Below, piece by piece: positions 36,701 through 47,100 of a stretch of 64,000 nt of DNA. The DNA is from Clitoria ternatea (lineage: Eukaryota; Streptophyta; Magnoliopsida; Fabales; Fabaceae). The stretch is from contig CM075674.1 of NCBI GenBank assembly GCA_037962975.1, forward strand, positions 40,314,501 through 40,378,500. The letters are read 5' to 3'. The notes under the pieces are model-generated. The model did no database searches. It was not told the DNA's origin and saw only the letters and a list, made by a program, of their open reading frames with translations. A program made the position numbers and the translations under genes. Numbering within the stretch: the first letter of the stretch is position 1; the number at the start of each line of letters is the position of its first letter.

Positions 36701-37168
36701 ACGGCATTCCGCCGTTTCAAGCCAATTCAAGGAATCCACACAACAACAAGAACAACATACCCAACGAGTGTCACTGATTGTGCAACCGACGACGCACTCT
36801 GTTCCAGAAACTCACACGCGGTAATGACAATAGGTTCCGAAAAAATCACCTGCAAAAAGCGACTTTATTTAACACACAGCAAAAACCTACCAAACCCTAA
36901 CAAATAACACTACCACAGAATACCCTACTAAAACACGTTCCTAACCAATCCATTGAAAAAAATATACAGTGAATTAAGAGTAGCAAGTAGTAACAACTAA
37001 AGAAGCTAAAATCTTAACCCCCAATAAATCAAATAAATAGAAATTAAATTTTGAAGTGAGGAATGGAATTGAGAGGAGAGAAGTGGGGTTTACCTCGTCG
37101 ACGTACTCGTCAAGATGAGGGTGAACGAAGTTCTGAGCGAAGAGGACGCATGGCTCGGGTCGACCCAT
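12780..37168 (-). CDS. VIR: VIRILIZER homologue, m6A methyltransferase complex scaffold
   Basis: Exons (5' to 3', minus strand): 37168-37094, 36849-36761, 35625-35502, 31183-30530, 30367-29999, 29910-29806, 29642-29460, 29267-29126, 29030-28849, 28704-28619, 28529-28481, 24788-24722, 24629-24151, 24075-23976, 21221-21088, 19646-19579, 19498-19282, 19092-18877, 18764-18612, 18525-18472, 18322-18111, 18030-17961, 17737-17415, 16759-16576, 16492-15131, 15007-14240, 14122-14051, 12800-12780. All junction phases agree and sum to 6558 nt (2185 aa), close to Arabidopsis VIR (about 2140 aa). It starts MGRPEPCVLFAQNFVHP, the family N terminus, and ends in a QHPKLMQMLQ block plus ERLGQL. The N-terminal ~300 residues are the VIR_N region; the middle is helical and armadillo-like; about aa 1570-1620 carry the conserved RQRKPNTSRPP and HVDDYVARER blocks; the end is P/Q-rich. 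VIR scaffolds the nuclear MTA/MTB/FIP37/HAKAI writer that makes mRNA m6A. Intron 19 has a GC donor. No disabling change seen. Confidence 0.95.
13470..13885 (+). repeat. Dispersed repeat copy A in VIR intron 27
   Basis: It contains two related half-units, each with ATCCTAAAAGCTAGCTCAAA-like, CCTCCACTTTATATG-like and GGGACTTTCAACA-like blocks. Matching blocks occur at 22435-23005 and, inverted, at 20180-20375. Class unknown; no coding capacity. Confidence 0.65.
15008..15130 (-). other. VIR intron 25: 123 bp, stop-free and in frame
   Basis: The intron has GT...AG ends (GTGAGG donor, CTCTGCAG acceptor) but is exactly 41 codons long with no stop. Flanking exons read ...VAFQ and VQSEYLS, which join well with the family when it is spliced out. 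If retained, it would insert 41 mostly F/S/L residues in the P/Q-rich C-terminal region. Confidence 0.8.
19151..19187 (+). repeat. AC/GT inverted microsatellite in VIR intron 17
   Basis: An (AC)n run turns into a (GT)n run around ACACACGTGTGT, so the tract is self-complementary and could form a short hairpin. Confidence 0.85.
19975..20170 (+). repeat. Degenerate GGT/GGC-rich triplet tract in VIR intron 15
   Basis: About 190 bp of imperfect GGTGGT, GGCGGC and GATGGTGG units. It stands out in a strongly AT-rich intron. Confidence 0.7.
20180..20375 (-). repeat. Dispersed repeat copy C (inverted, partial) in VIR intron 15
   Basis: Blocks such as ATGATCAATTAAAAGTATAT and ATCCTCACCTTATGGGC are the reverse complement of blocks in copies A and B. 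Confidence 0.5.
22273..23092. mobile_element. TIR element (MITE-like) in VIR intron 14, filled by dispersed repeat copy B
   Basis: The left end reads AAGGAGTCATTTGGTTTC; the reverse complement of the right end reads AAGGGGTTGTTTGGTTTC. Similarity continues for about 50 bp to ACAAAACTG on both sides, giving terminal inverted repeats. Between the ends lie 2.5 units of the dispersed repeat (22435-23005), which probably inserted later. No transposase is present and I could not fix a target duplication, so the superfamily is open. Confidence 0.65.
22435..23005 (+). repeat. Dispersed repeat copy B: about 2.5 tandem units of roughly 240 bp
   Basis: Three successive blocks share an AACYCAATCCTAAAAGCTA-like start, a CCCTCACCTTAGATAC-like block, ATCACTAATCAATATGGGAC and an AACAGATCTAGGATA-like end. 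Same family as copy A. Confidence 0.75.
25053..26860 (+). mobile_element. Ty1/copia pol 3' fragment with start of 3' LTR, split by an insertion
   Basis: It lies in VIR intron 11 on the opposite strand. From 25055 the frame encodes the end of copia reverse transcriptase and RNase H: LGIQVTHP-like start, RSIVGGLQYATITRPEISFA, ILRYLKGT, CDAEWASDPDDR, SWWVKKQ and AKSSTETDYRSLA. The reading continues after the insertion, from about 26372, with VYCDNLS, an HSKHKQLHI-like block, HIPSG and ADILTKAL. A polypurine tract (TATGGGGGGTA) is followed by TGTTATAGTATAC at 26699, the LTR start. gag, protease and integrase are missing: a dead 5'-truncated relic with stops and frameshifts. Confidence 0.85.
25600..26364. 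mobile_element. hAT-like non-autonomous insertion inside the copia fragment
   Basis: About 765 bp interrupts the copia RNase H frame. It is flanked by GCAACTAC (25592-25599) and GCAACTAT (26365-26372), an 8-bp duplication with one mismatch, and the copia coding sequence resumes right after it. The left end begins CAAGGTTATC; the inverted right end reads CATGCTAGTC, only partly similar. Size and 8-bp duplication suggest hAT. No transposase. Confidence 0.6.
27330..27640 (+). repeat. 152-bp tandem duplication in VIR intron 11
   Basis: The block CTTGCTTCTCTAAACCTT at 27332 recurs at 27484. Both units contain ATCGGTGATTGAAGC-like and TCTCCTTTGTTTGCCC-like stretches. Short frames here are fortuitous. 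Confidence 0.75.
31372..32233 (+). mobile_element. Internally deleted hAT derivative (862 bp) in VIR intron 3
   Basis: Its left end (CATGGTTGTCAAACTCTAGAG) and right end (GAGTCTGACAACCTTG) match the full-length hAT at 43836-47193. It is flanked by CTCTTGAC (31364-31371) and CTCTTGTC (32234-32241), an 8-bp duplication with one mismatch. It keeps the 5' region including transposase exon 1 (ATG at 31871, CCGCCGCGACTAAAACCC) with its GT donor, and then jumps to the 3' UTR-like end. The transposase body is deleted. It lies antisense to VIR. Confidence 0.9.
32343..34724 (-). mobile_element. Deleted Ty1/copia LTR element in VIR intron 3
   Basis: Read on the minus strand, a 5' LTR (34724-34449) starts TGTTAGAATATATG and ends TTGAACA, directly followed by TGGTATCC, the start of the plant initiator-Met primer site. 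The 3' LTR (33445-32343) starts TGTTAGATTGTATG after a TTGAGGGGTAGTG polypurine tract. The LTRs match at both ends; the 3' LTR is longer because of an insertion. Flanks ATATT (32338-32342) and ATATC (34725-34729) are a 5-bp duplication with one mismatch. The roughly 1-kb interior has no recognisable gag or pol, so the element is non-autonomous. It is on the same strand as VIR. Confidence 0.8.
32463..33248. mobile_element. hAT-like insertion inside the copia 3' LTR
   Basis: Comparison of the two LTRs shows 786 extra bases here. The flanks CTAAAACC (32455-32462) and CCAAAACC (33249-33256) form an 8-bp duplication with one mismatch. The ends begin ATAGTAGTC and, inverted, TTATAGTGGC, with CG-rich subterminal sequence (CGCGACGCGTCGCG near the left; GCGTCGCGGCC near the right). 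It carries no transposase; superfamily inferred. Confidence 0.6.
35780..36209. mobile_element. MITE-like element in VIR intron 2
   Basis: The left side reads GGGCTTCATTTGGAAGAATTTA; inverted, the right side reads GGGGGAGTGTTTGGATGAGTTTA. AAGCTTATT/AATAAGCTT motifs recur inside. No coding capacity. Similar AATAAGCACTT motifs in intron 11 (28150-28280) may be relatives. Confidence 0.4.
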
Positions 37169-37181
37169 GTGGAAATTGGGA

Positions 37182-37199
37182 TCAAGAGAAGAGGAACAT
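37182..37199 (-). other. Short upstream ORF in the VIR leader
   Basis: An ATG at 37199 opens a five-codon frame (MFLFS) that stops with TGA at 37182, 13 nt before the VIR start codon. It lies in the probable 5' UTR; the transcription start is not known from sequence. Confidence 0.5.
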
Positions 37200-37214
37200 G
37201 CGAAATTTGAAATT

Positions 37215-37224
37215 CTAGGGTTTA
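37215..37224 (-). promoter_or_regulatory. Telo-box (AAACCCTAG) in the VIR leader
   Basis: The minus strand reads TAAACCCTAG about 50 bp upstream of the VIR ATG. Telo-boxes are frequent near transcription starts of plant housekeeping and RNA-related genes. Function here is inferred. Confidence 0.5.
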
Positions 37225-37301
37225 TGTTTCGGAGTTTCTCTCTCGGAAAGAAAAGGGTTAATGGAGATTCGTTTTATGGTTCAGCGCTCGTCGCCGACCT
37301 T

Positions 37302-37317
37302 AGAGAGAGAGAGAGGG
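37302..37317 (-). promoter_or_regulatory. CT/GA-rich tract near the VIR transcription start
   Basis: The plus strand has about seven GA repeats (CT on the VIR sense strand) roughly 135 bp upstream of the ATG. Pyrimidine patches of this kind commonly mark plant core promoters and leaders. Confidence 0.4.
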
Positions 37318-37339
37318 TGCCAAGGGGAGGGAAACGCAT

Positions 37340-40300
37340 TTAAGGGAATTTTATGATCATTTTATACTTTTAGTTTAATTCATAATTCATAGTAGTGACC
37401 AAGATAAATAACTAAGTTGAATTCAGGATAATAATTTTATGGAAAAAAATTAATAATAATTTTAATCAAAATCTATATCAAATCAAATATAGAGTGTAGT
37501 TAGTTTGGATGATCTTTTAATATTTGTAAGAAGTATATTATAATTTTATTGAACAAATCAAAATAAAATATAATTTTTAAATTAGTTCTCTGTTTAACAA
37601 CATCTAAATACAATACTTATAATTACTATACAAATATTCGAGTATTATCAACTCAACCAAATACATAAATTAGATTTTTTTATGAAGACATAAACATATA
37701 TTTACTTTTTTTATTCTCCGACTTGTAAAATATCAAAAGTTATCATGACCAATTAAATATTAATTAAAACTGACTTGGGATAATAATTTAAAGCTAAGCT
37801 ACTATGTAATCCCCTTTCTCTCTAAACTTTTAAAATTTGTGGATAGGTATTAGGCATAGATAGTCTCTATACAAAAGTAATTTAACTTTTAATCAAGAAG
37901 AAAAAAGCAACTCTGAATTTATGCATAATTAAGGGTAGGGTAGTTGTCAGTTTCTACTTTTTGTTCTTAAAAATCAATTTAAAAATAAAATATGTTTGGT
38001 AAAAATAATAATAAAATAATTTCCATGATTTATAAGTTATAAGGTTATTTTTATTAATTTTTTAAAATATTTTAAATATAAGATATTAACATTCGGAGTT
38101 GAGTTGGAAGTCGACATTTTATTCTAGGAGAGCAGGATAACGCCTCGAGGTACTTGTAACGTACAAGGGGGCTTATCACCTAAGTAGCGATGGTAGTTTT
38201 AATTCCCAAACAAGTTTCTATAATTAAAAAGTTTATTTCAAATATCAACATCAGAAAAATATTAATTTTTATAAAATAAAAATATAATTATAATTGGATT
38301 TAATCGGTTAAGTGTCATTGAGTGTGTGTATATATATTGTTCATTATGTGGTGATAATTGAATTGATTTTGTTTACGCCCTGTGATGTTGTGTGAGTGGT
38401 TTAAACGCTAATAATTGTAAAATTTGACATGGTGGTTATGTTGTGTGAGTGATACGAAATCATCGGAGGATGAAATTCTATGGTAAGCGCACTAATCATT
38501 AAAAATATAATATATTTAATCGTTCCCACGGGGATTGCGTTAAGTACCACAATCTAGGGAAGTCTTTAGCTAAACCTTATAAGAAAGCCATTATGTTTTT
38601 GTGTTTACTAAAATTTGTATTGTTTTTTATGAATTTTCAACAGTAATGTCACTAGTAGAATTATGTCAAGAATTAACCTATACCAACAAACAGATTGAAA
38701 TTGAAATCAACAAACCATGTCTCATACAATTTTGCATGAAATCAACATTAGTACTCAACCAAAGCAAAATTCAATTTCATAGATGGATAACTCTTAATAC
38801 CTTAGATAATTACCACTAATCCAACCTAGACTAACCTTAATCCCTTAAGTGCCAGCTTCAATTAAATTTAATTACGAAATTAAAGGGAACCCTAACACTC
38901 TCCTAATTCCTTAGGCATGAAGCAACTATGTCAGAAAATCCAAACAAAAAATTCTTACAGTGATTCCTCTCTAATGAGAACTTCAGAATAGGCCTTAGAT
39001 TCCCAGTCCAAGAGTTGAGGCTCAACAATTGTTGTGTTTAGAACCTACTTCAATTCCATCTTCAGCTTTAAACACTTGAGATTCAGAGTTATGACAACTT
39101 TATTCAATCTAAATCCAAGGGAATTACTCATGCATGGAGGGAAAACAAAAATGGATTACATAGGATGAAGGTTAGGGATGAAAGCATTTAGTGATGGAAA
39201 ATAGTTAGAGAGAGAAAAGAAATTAGAAATGAAAATGGAATCTGAAAATTAGTTATTAATTTTCATTAACTTAGTTATATTACATGTATACATAGCATTC
39301 TAATCTAATTAGTTACCTAGGCTAAATATTACATTCAATGCCATTAATGAAGTCTGTACAAATAAATAGTTAAGTTAACTAAAAATACATAATTACAAAG
39401 TCTGGGAAACGAACTAAGTTATGTGCATACATGGGCGTGGCAATGTTGGCATGAGCATCTAAACGCTAAGCTAAGGTGATCATGGAGTCAGCAAGTGGGC
39501 GTGTGGATGTTGGACTTGAGCGTATGGACCCTGGGTTGCTAATCCAAGGTCTAATGGTACTGAAATGTGGGCGTAAGACCTGACGTAAGGTGGGTGTAGC
39601 ATTGACATGCATACACCAAATCTCTAGTGGCACCTGATACTTGTAAATAGAACTAGCGTGGACTCACACTAGTGAGCGTGTCCATGCATGGTGTGTGGAT
39701 GAAGGCATGAAGTCGAGCGTGGCACCTGGCGTGGGAGGCAGCATTAACACATTATGCTTTTGGAATGTGGCACTTGGTTGGGTTGTGACTTAGTATGACT
39801 CATGCAAGTGAGCGTGCACACACGTGGTTGCTTGACTAAGTTGTGCTTAATTGCTTGCAAGTGCCTCTTTGTGCCCCTCTTGCCCTGAAACATACATATA
39901 AAAAAAATAGAAACCTCCAATGTACCAACGTTGGTTAAAATACGGGTATATCGGGGTCAAAAATACATATTTCGCATGATTATCATATTAAACTAAAAAT
40001 CCAATAATCTATAAATTAACTAAGTTCCGTAACTGACTAAATATTTACTTTTTCTGCCTCTAAATTAATAAACAAGTGTTGTTAATTAAGAAAATACGAC
40101 CAAAAATAACCCAAATAAATAAGCCTTTTCAAAGTCTATCAGTGAACGATGCCCTGAAGTGGGTATTTTTATTAATATTTTAAGTTCAATTACATTATTA
40201 TAAAAGATTAAAATATACCAAATTATAATAACAAAATTTTAAAAATAGAAAAAGTAATTATATGTGATCACAAACTATTATAATTAAATTTTAACAATAA

Positions 40301-41102
40301 ATTATTTTTATATAAAAAATTCAATTAAATTCTCTTGCTAAAGTACAAAAAAACTTTTTATTAATTTATAAAACCAATATAAAATACTAAATAATATTAA
40401 TTTAAAAATAATGAAATATTTTAAATACAAAATAGTCTTAAGAACCTTTTATTATACCATTTTTTTTATTTATAATTGTTTCCCTTGAAGTATTTAAAAG
40501 AGGATTCCTATAATTAACACATAATTTTTAAATTGCTAGAAAATATAATATTGTAAAAGAAGAATAAACTAAAATAAAAAAATTATATAATAATAACATA
40601 ATTACATTATGAAAGCGTAAAATTAATTATGAAAGTAAAGTAATATGGTAAAGGATGCACAAATAGCAGGTTAGGCAAATAGCAAATAAAAATCTGCACT
40701 TTTCCCTCGGAATCAAAAGCAAAACATTTCCCCAGCGAATATATTGGTATGAGCCACTTGGTACAAACGTATAATGTAGAGCATTGAGTTCTACATACAT
40801 GCTACATCTGTACATCAACATTGCTATATGTAGCCCAAGAAAAAGATATAGTAATTCACCAAAAATAGTATTTGTGTATTGCGCCCCCTGAGATTCGATC
40901 TTCCGGTCTCCGTTTTCAACCAAAGAGAAAACAGATATTGCAGATATAAATTACAGATCCAGATAAATAATATTGCTAGCTATCAATAAAAACCGCTACC
41001 AAAATCGCCAAAATTTATGCTAATTATAATTATATCTAATGAATGGATTATATCTAATGAATGGAGGAGTCGGAACAACAGAGTCCGGCCTGAAAGAAGA
41101 AA
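37340..41102. other. Spacer between VIR 5' end and helicase 3' end
   Basis: AT-rich at both ends, with no supported gene. Its first bases must hold the VIR promoter and its last few hundred the helicase 3' UTR. The middle contains a repeat-like block listed separately. Confidence 0.55.
38480..40150. repeat. Unclassified repeat-like block with recurrent GGGCGTG motifs
   Basis: Base composition rises sharply at 39420-39880, where GGGCGTGG, AGTGGGCGTG and GAGCGTG recur at irregular spacing. The left part contains CGTTCCCACGGGGATTG, a string I associate with dispersed plant repeats. There are no LTRs, TIRs or frames that let me name a class. Confidence 0.35.
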
Positions 41103-44100
41103 TTATCTAATGACTTGACTGTGCAGCAACTCAACAGCAGCACCAACCACTCCCTTTCCTTCAGTAGAAATGTCCAATCCTGGTTCTTCAATTTTTCTGT
41201 TCAGAAGCTTGTCAAGCTCCCCACGTAACTTCTGCATATCCCGTTACCGTGAGATTGTTATGTTCAAGCATGGCTCAAAACAGGTTATAAAGTATAAACA
41301 CAAAGCATCAGATCAGACATTTGTTGGCAAAATAATGACAGAAAAAATTACCCTTATCAACTCAATAACACTCTTCGAAGCAGAGAAATGAAGGTAACCT
41401 CCAAGCATTTCAATGCCCTCGCCGCTTTTGTTGGGGATGAGATTACCACCAAATAGAAGTAGCGCATAATCTGAAATGTTGGTTGAGTCTCTAATATAGA
41501 TGTTGGTTGTTTTCACCTTTTCACTATATACCATGTAGGGCAGAGGGAAGAGATGGACCCCAGCATTAACAGAAGCAGGATGAATGTCAACTTTCCCAAC
41601 TTCTTTAGTGTAGAATGCTGTCCGTTTCCCTCTTCGTTTGCACTGCACAACGTTAGGGTAGAGTCCAGCACAAAGAATAGCACAAACCATCTCCAAATCA
41701 TGACTGTATTGGTTATAAGCCTGCAAAACATACATTATGCTTGGTAACCACATTCCCATTCCTTGTTCAGAATTTAGCTATAAAGTATACTGGTTTTTAC
41801 TTTCAGAGGAGCAGGAAACTAAATAGGGCAGAAGTATGGGAATAAATATTCCAAATAAAAAGAAAAATTTTTGAGACTAAGTGGCTTACATTTGCACCCC
41901 TGGACTTGTCAACAAATCCGATATCAGATAATAAATTGAGAAACTGTATTCTCATTTCATCAATCAATCGCAAGGTTACTGGGGATAGGAAATTATCCCA
42001 ACAAAATTCCTTTTCGTTCCCACTACGTTTTGCCTCCTTCCATCCTTCAAAAGCTTTGAGAAGGGCTATGTGATCACTGAATCAAAAATGTATTTATAAT
42101 TAAGAACAAACATGATCACTGCAGTAAAATTTGAATGAACATCATAAAAAGGGAACATTTTCATGAACACTATCAATGAGTAACCTGCAAGAATCACCAG
42201 CAAAAGATCGTTTTGCTGCATCAGCTTCCTCTTTTCTGTTTATGGGTAAGACAAATGGGTTGCGGTAAGCAAGAGCAGCAGCAATAGTTAAGGCAGGATT
42301 AAGGCACTGAAACATAGATCCCATGAGAAGCATCTTCCCAATGTTTGGGTCCAAAGGTATGGTACAGAGATGTCGACCTGTATATATCAAATTAGCACAG
42401 ATAAAATCAAAAGCTCAGACTCAAAGATCAAGGAGACAAGCATATCAGGCATAATATACCAAGTGGAGTAAGCTCCTCCTCATCATCTAATGCCCCAATT
42501 GTTTTGAGAAGTTCAATAGCATTCTTAACAGCTAAAGGATCTGGTGGTTGAAGTGCCTTTTCTAAAAATGAGCCCACAGTTCCAAGCTGCAAGCTTTTAA
42601 TATGGAGGCATAACTCTTGCAAAGGTGTTCGGAGTATTTCAGCTAACTGATATTGAGGCATTGCATCATGGACCAGTTTTGGATACAACCTATAACAAAC
42701 TCCAGCTTGCACCCGACCAGCACGACCACGTCTCTGAAAAATGTCTATCCATTAGTAAGAGTTAAAAAAATGCACATTACTTTTCTCTGTCTTTAATCTT
42801 TGGAAATTGGGGAAAGTGAGGATTAGAGTCAAATTCAATGTTCAGTAATAACAGAAAGTGGAGCCTCTGAAGGGAAGTGTGACATGTTCAACAAGAGCAA
42901 TAAACCCCATATGATGTGAAAATTAGGTTTTACAACTCCAATACCTGATGAGCTGAAGCCTTTGAAATCCAAGATGGTAATAGGCAGGCAAGCTTATTTA
43001 GAGCATCATAGCTGGTCTCCTTTGCTTTGCCACAATCTATGACATACACAACATCATCTATGGTGATGCTACTCTCGGCAATATTTGTTGCTAGAACAAT
43101 TTTTCTGCAACCAAAAAATAACAAATGACCAAACCTAGATACTAAAATTATGTGAAATTAATATATGCCAGACCTAGTCCTAGATGCTAGCACATTTATA
43201 TCCAAAGTGCCATCTAAAATGGACTTAGCTTCTGACTCCAATTAATATTTGGTTATTGAATAATTAGCTAACTTCTATAGTTATTTCAAATAAATTTAAC
43301 AGCTACACCTAACTAATTTTTTTCCATAAGCAAGCTTCCTCTAGCAGCTAACATGCTCATAATTTCATAATCAGCTGTTAAATTCTGCAAATCAACATTT
43401 ATTCACAAGTTAACATGTTCTTCATAATTATACATTATATTTGAAAAACAAGTTAAACTTCTTGCCAACCTTGGCTTTTTCATGAAAAAAATGCTTTGTA
43501 CTGGATGCTAACTTGCTAAGCTACATTGGAAGGTTGATAAGTTAGGACTTAGCAGTATCACAAGTTCACAACCTAGGTTAAATTGATCTGTAGATCCATG
43601 AAATATTTCAGAATTTTCGAATAAGTCCATTTACTTTGGAAGATTGTAATAAAGCCCTTATGGGTCTCCCTCCACATTTTGTTAGGGTTCCATCAACTCA
43701 GGGATCATAATTAAAAAATTTCAAATAGTTTGAGGATTGGATCACTGGTTTTATTATTCATTACAGCAAGTCCATGAATTAGTTAAAAAAATTTAATTAG
43801 GGGTAACATAACACACAGAAATGTGAGGAAGGACCCATGGTTGTCAAACTCTAGAGTTAACTCGTAGACTCGTAAGAGTCTACGTTTCTACCTATGGAAA
43901 ACGAGTCAATTCGCTTGTAGACTCTTATCTGCACAGACTCGGGTGGACTCGTGTGGACTCGGGCTAACTCGGGTAGAATCGCGAGTTTCCAGCGAGTTTA
44001 GCGAGTTTGAACAAATCCAAATCCCTAATTCCCAACTTATTAAAACGGCGCCGTTTTGGGACCCCTGTTTCATTTTCTTTAGCTTCGACTTCTCCTTCGA

Positions 44101-47100
44101 TTTTTCTTGGCTTGCTTCGACACTTCTTCTCTTGTCTCTCCTCGACGGCGCGACACCCAGCAGAGGTCTCCGGCTCCGACTCCGACGCCGACGGTGACGC
44201 CACCGTTCTTCTTCTTCTTCTCCGCATCCTTCTTCTTCGTCCCTGTTCGACTGCAACCAAACAAGATCCACCTCCTGCGACCGCGACATCCACCACCCGC
44301 GACTGCGACACCCATCACCTGCAACACCCATCACCTGCGACACCCACCACCCACCGCGACACCCACCTGCGCATCCCTGTCCCATGGCGCCGCGCCGAAA
44401 AGCCACCGGGAACAGGTGTGTTTTTTTCCTTACTCCTTCTTTCTGTTTCTGTTATTATTAGAAACCTGTTTCCCTCTGTTTCTGTCCCTGTTTCTTTCTT
44501 CTCATCCTACTCTGTACCAGCAACTCTGAAAGTGAGAGAGATGGTGGCTCAAAGGCCAGCAGCAACACCGTTCAAGCTCCCCTTCAAGCAAGAAAAAATA
44601 TCCCAGGAAAAAGGTCTGATATTGGTTGGAAACATGGGACTGATGTTGATGGGAATGGGAAGAGAGTCCAATGCAATTATTGTGCAAAGATTGTTAGAGG
44701 TGTGTTCAGGTTCAAGCACCATCTTGCAGGAACTAGGGAGGATTCAGAGCCTTGTTCTAGTGTGCCTGATGAAACTAAGGAATTGATGATGAAGATTTGT
44801 GCAGAGGCTAAAGTGGCAGCTCAAAAAAGAAAGGGTCTGATTATAGATGAAGGTGATGATGATGATGATGTTGGGCAGCATGTTCATATGCAAGCAAGGG
44901 GAAAGAAAATTAGCAGTGGACCTAGTGGTGGTGGTGTTCAAGCAACCCTTAACCAAATGATGAAGAAGAACATCAAAGGGGATGTTGATGAACAAGTTGC
45001 TAGATTTTTTTATACAAGTGCCATCCCCTTTAATGCGATTAAAAATCCAGAGTTTATAAAAATGTGTGAGGAAATTGGACGATATGGAGTTGGTTATAGA
45101 CCTCCATCATATCATGAAGTAAGAGAAACACTTTTGAAGCAAGCAGTGGGTCAAACTGAAGCAATGCTTGAAGATTTCAAGGCAGAATGGAAGAAGACTG
45201 GTTGTACAATTATGTCAGATGGGTGGACAGACAAGAAAAGGCGTTCAATTTGTAATTTTTTGGTGAATAGCCCGAAGGGTACGGTGTTTCTATATTCATT
45301 AGACACTTCTGAAATTTCAAAAACAACTGAAAAAGTTTTCAAGATGTTGGATGATGTTGTTAATTATGTTGGAGAGGAGCATGTAGTGCAGGTAGTCACG
45401 GACAATGCTGCAAATTACAAGTCAGCCGGGGAGATGTTGATGGACAGAAGAAAGCATTTATACTGGACTCCTTGCGCTGCTCATTGTATTGATCTCATCT
45501 TGGAAGATTTGGAAAAGAATTTGAAGTTGCATGAGATAACAATAAAGAAAGGGAGGAAGATGACTACATATATATATTCTCGATCCATGCTTATTTCCAT
45601 GTTGAAGAAGTTCACTGGAGGAAGGGACTTGATTAGGCCGGGTGTGACTAGATTTGCAACCGCCTACTTGACTCTATCATGTCTCAATGAAAACAAAGCT
45701 GGTTTGATGAATTTGTTTGGTTCAGATGCATGGAAAGCATGTAAGTTTGCATCTACACAAGATGGGAAAAAGGTTGCATCCACAGCAATGGATAGTCGCT
45801 TTTGGAAGAACATCATCACTTGCCTTAAAGCTGCTGCCCTTATGATACAAGTCCTTCGTTTGGTGGATTCAGATGAAAAACCCGCAATGGGTTTTATTTA
45901 TGAAGCAATGGATGCAGCTAAGGAGAAGATCAAATCTAACTTTAGAGATGTTAAAAAAAGGTAAACATGCATTCTTTATTTTTATTTAGTGTTTGTTATC
46001 AATAATGATAACTTTAAAATTAAAGGTGTTTATTTTTATTTGTAGCTATGAGCCGGTATGGGAAATCATTGATAAAAGATGGGATAGTCAATTGCATAGG
46101 CCCTTACATGCAGCTGCTTACTACCTCAATCCTACTTTTCATTATGATGCAAACTTTAGAGATGATGACTTTGAGGTGAAGCAAGGCTTGTTTAATTGTA
46201 TAGAAAGGTTGGTTAGTAATCCTGAAGAGAGGAATAAAATTTCCTTGCAAATTTCTGAATTTCATAATGCTAAAGGACATTTTGGGCTTGACACTGCAAA
46301 GAGTACTAGGAAGAAGCATCTTCCAGCAGAATGGTGGGATTTGTATGGATCCTCATGTCCTGAATTGAAGAAGTTTGTTATCCGTGTTCTAAGCTTGACT
46401 TGTAGTTCATCTGGATGTGAACGTAATTGGAGTTCCTTTGAAATGGTGAGTAACTTATTTTTATGATGGCTTTGCCTTTGCATGATTAGAAATTAAAATT
46501 AGAAAATTGATGAGTGGCTTTATTTATAGGTTCATACAAAGAAGAGAAACCGCCTTCATCAAAAAAAAATGAATGATTTGGTTTATGTTATGTACAGCTT
46601 GAAGTTGAAGAGTAGACAAAAAAGAAAGGATGCTGCTCCCTTATCTTATGAGGATGTTCAATCCGATGATGAATGGATAACGGAAGAAAATCCACTAGAA
46701 GAAAATGTTCAACAAGAGGATGAAGAAGTGCTGCCAAGCAGCAGTGTGGATGTGGTCCAAATGGAGATTGAAGGTTCAAGTGGTGCAAATGATGATCTTG
46801 GACTTAATATGGATGTCCATGTTGATGATGAGGAGGACTATGATGATGAAGATGATGAAGATGATGAAGATGAAGATGATGGAGATGGAGGATCATTAGA
46901 GATTTGAATTTGATAATCATGTTTTCTTTGATGTTGCTTCTAGTTTGACAATGGTTTATGTGTGTTTGTTATATGACTTTATGTGTTTGTTATGACTTGT
47001 TGACAATTGGATGGTTTAATGTTAAGTTTTTAACCATTTTAGGATGTTATATCTTGTTTGGATGCATTTCTAATATTAATTTTATATAATTTTTAGTATG

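Noticed and set aside
40880..40910. GATTCGATC string resembling a tRNA T-loop (GGTTCGANTCC)
   Set aside because: No matching acceptor stem, D-arm or anticodon arm nearby.
43906..44406. Minus-strand G/R-rich frames near the hAT 5' end
   Set aside because: Antisense of the GC-rich leader and exon 1; no homology.
44007..44786. 259-codon plus-strand frame over the start of the hAT transposase
   Set aside because: Its frame differs from the spliced transposase, which has conserved motifs, consistent phases and exon 1 shared with the relative at 31871.
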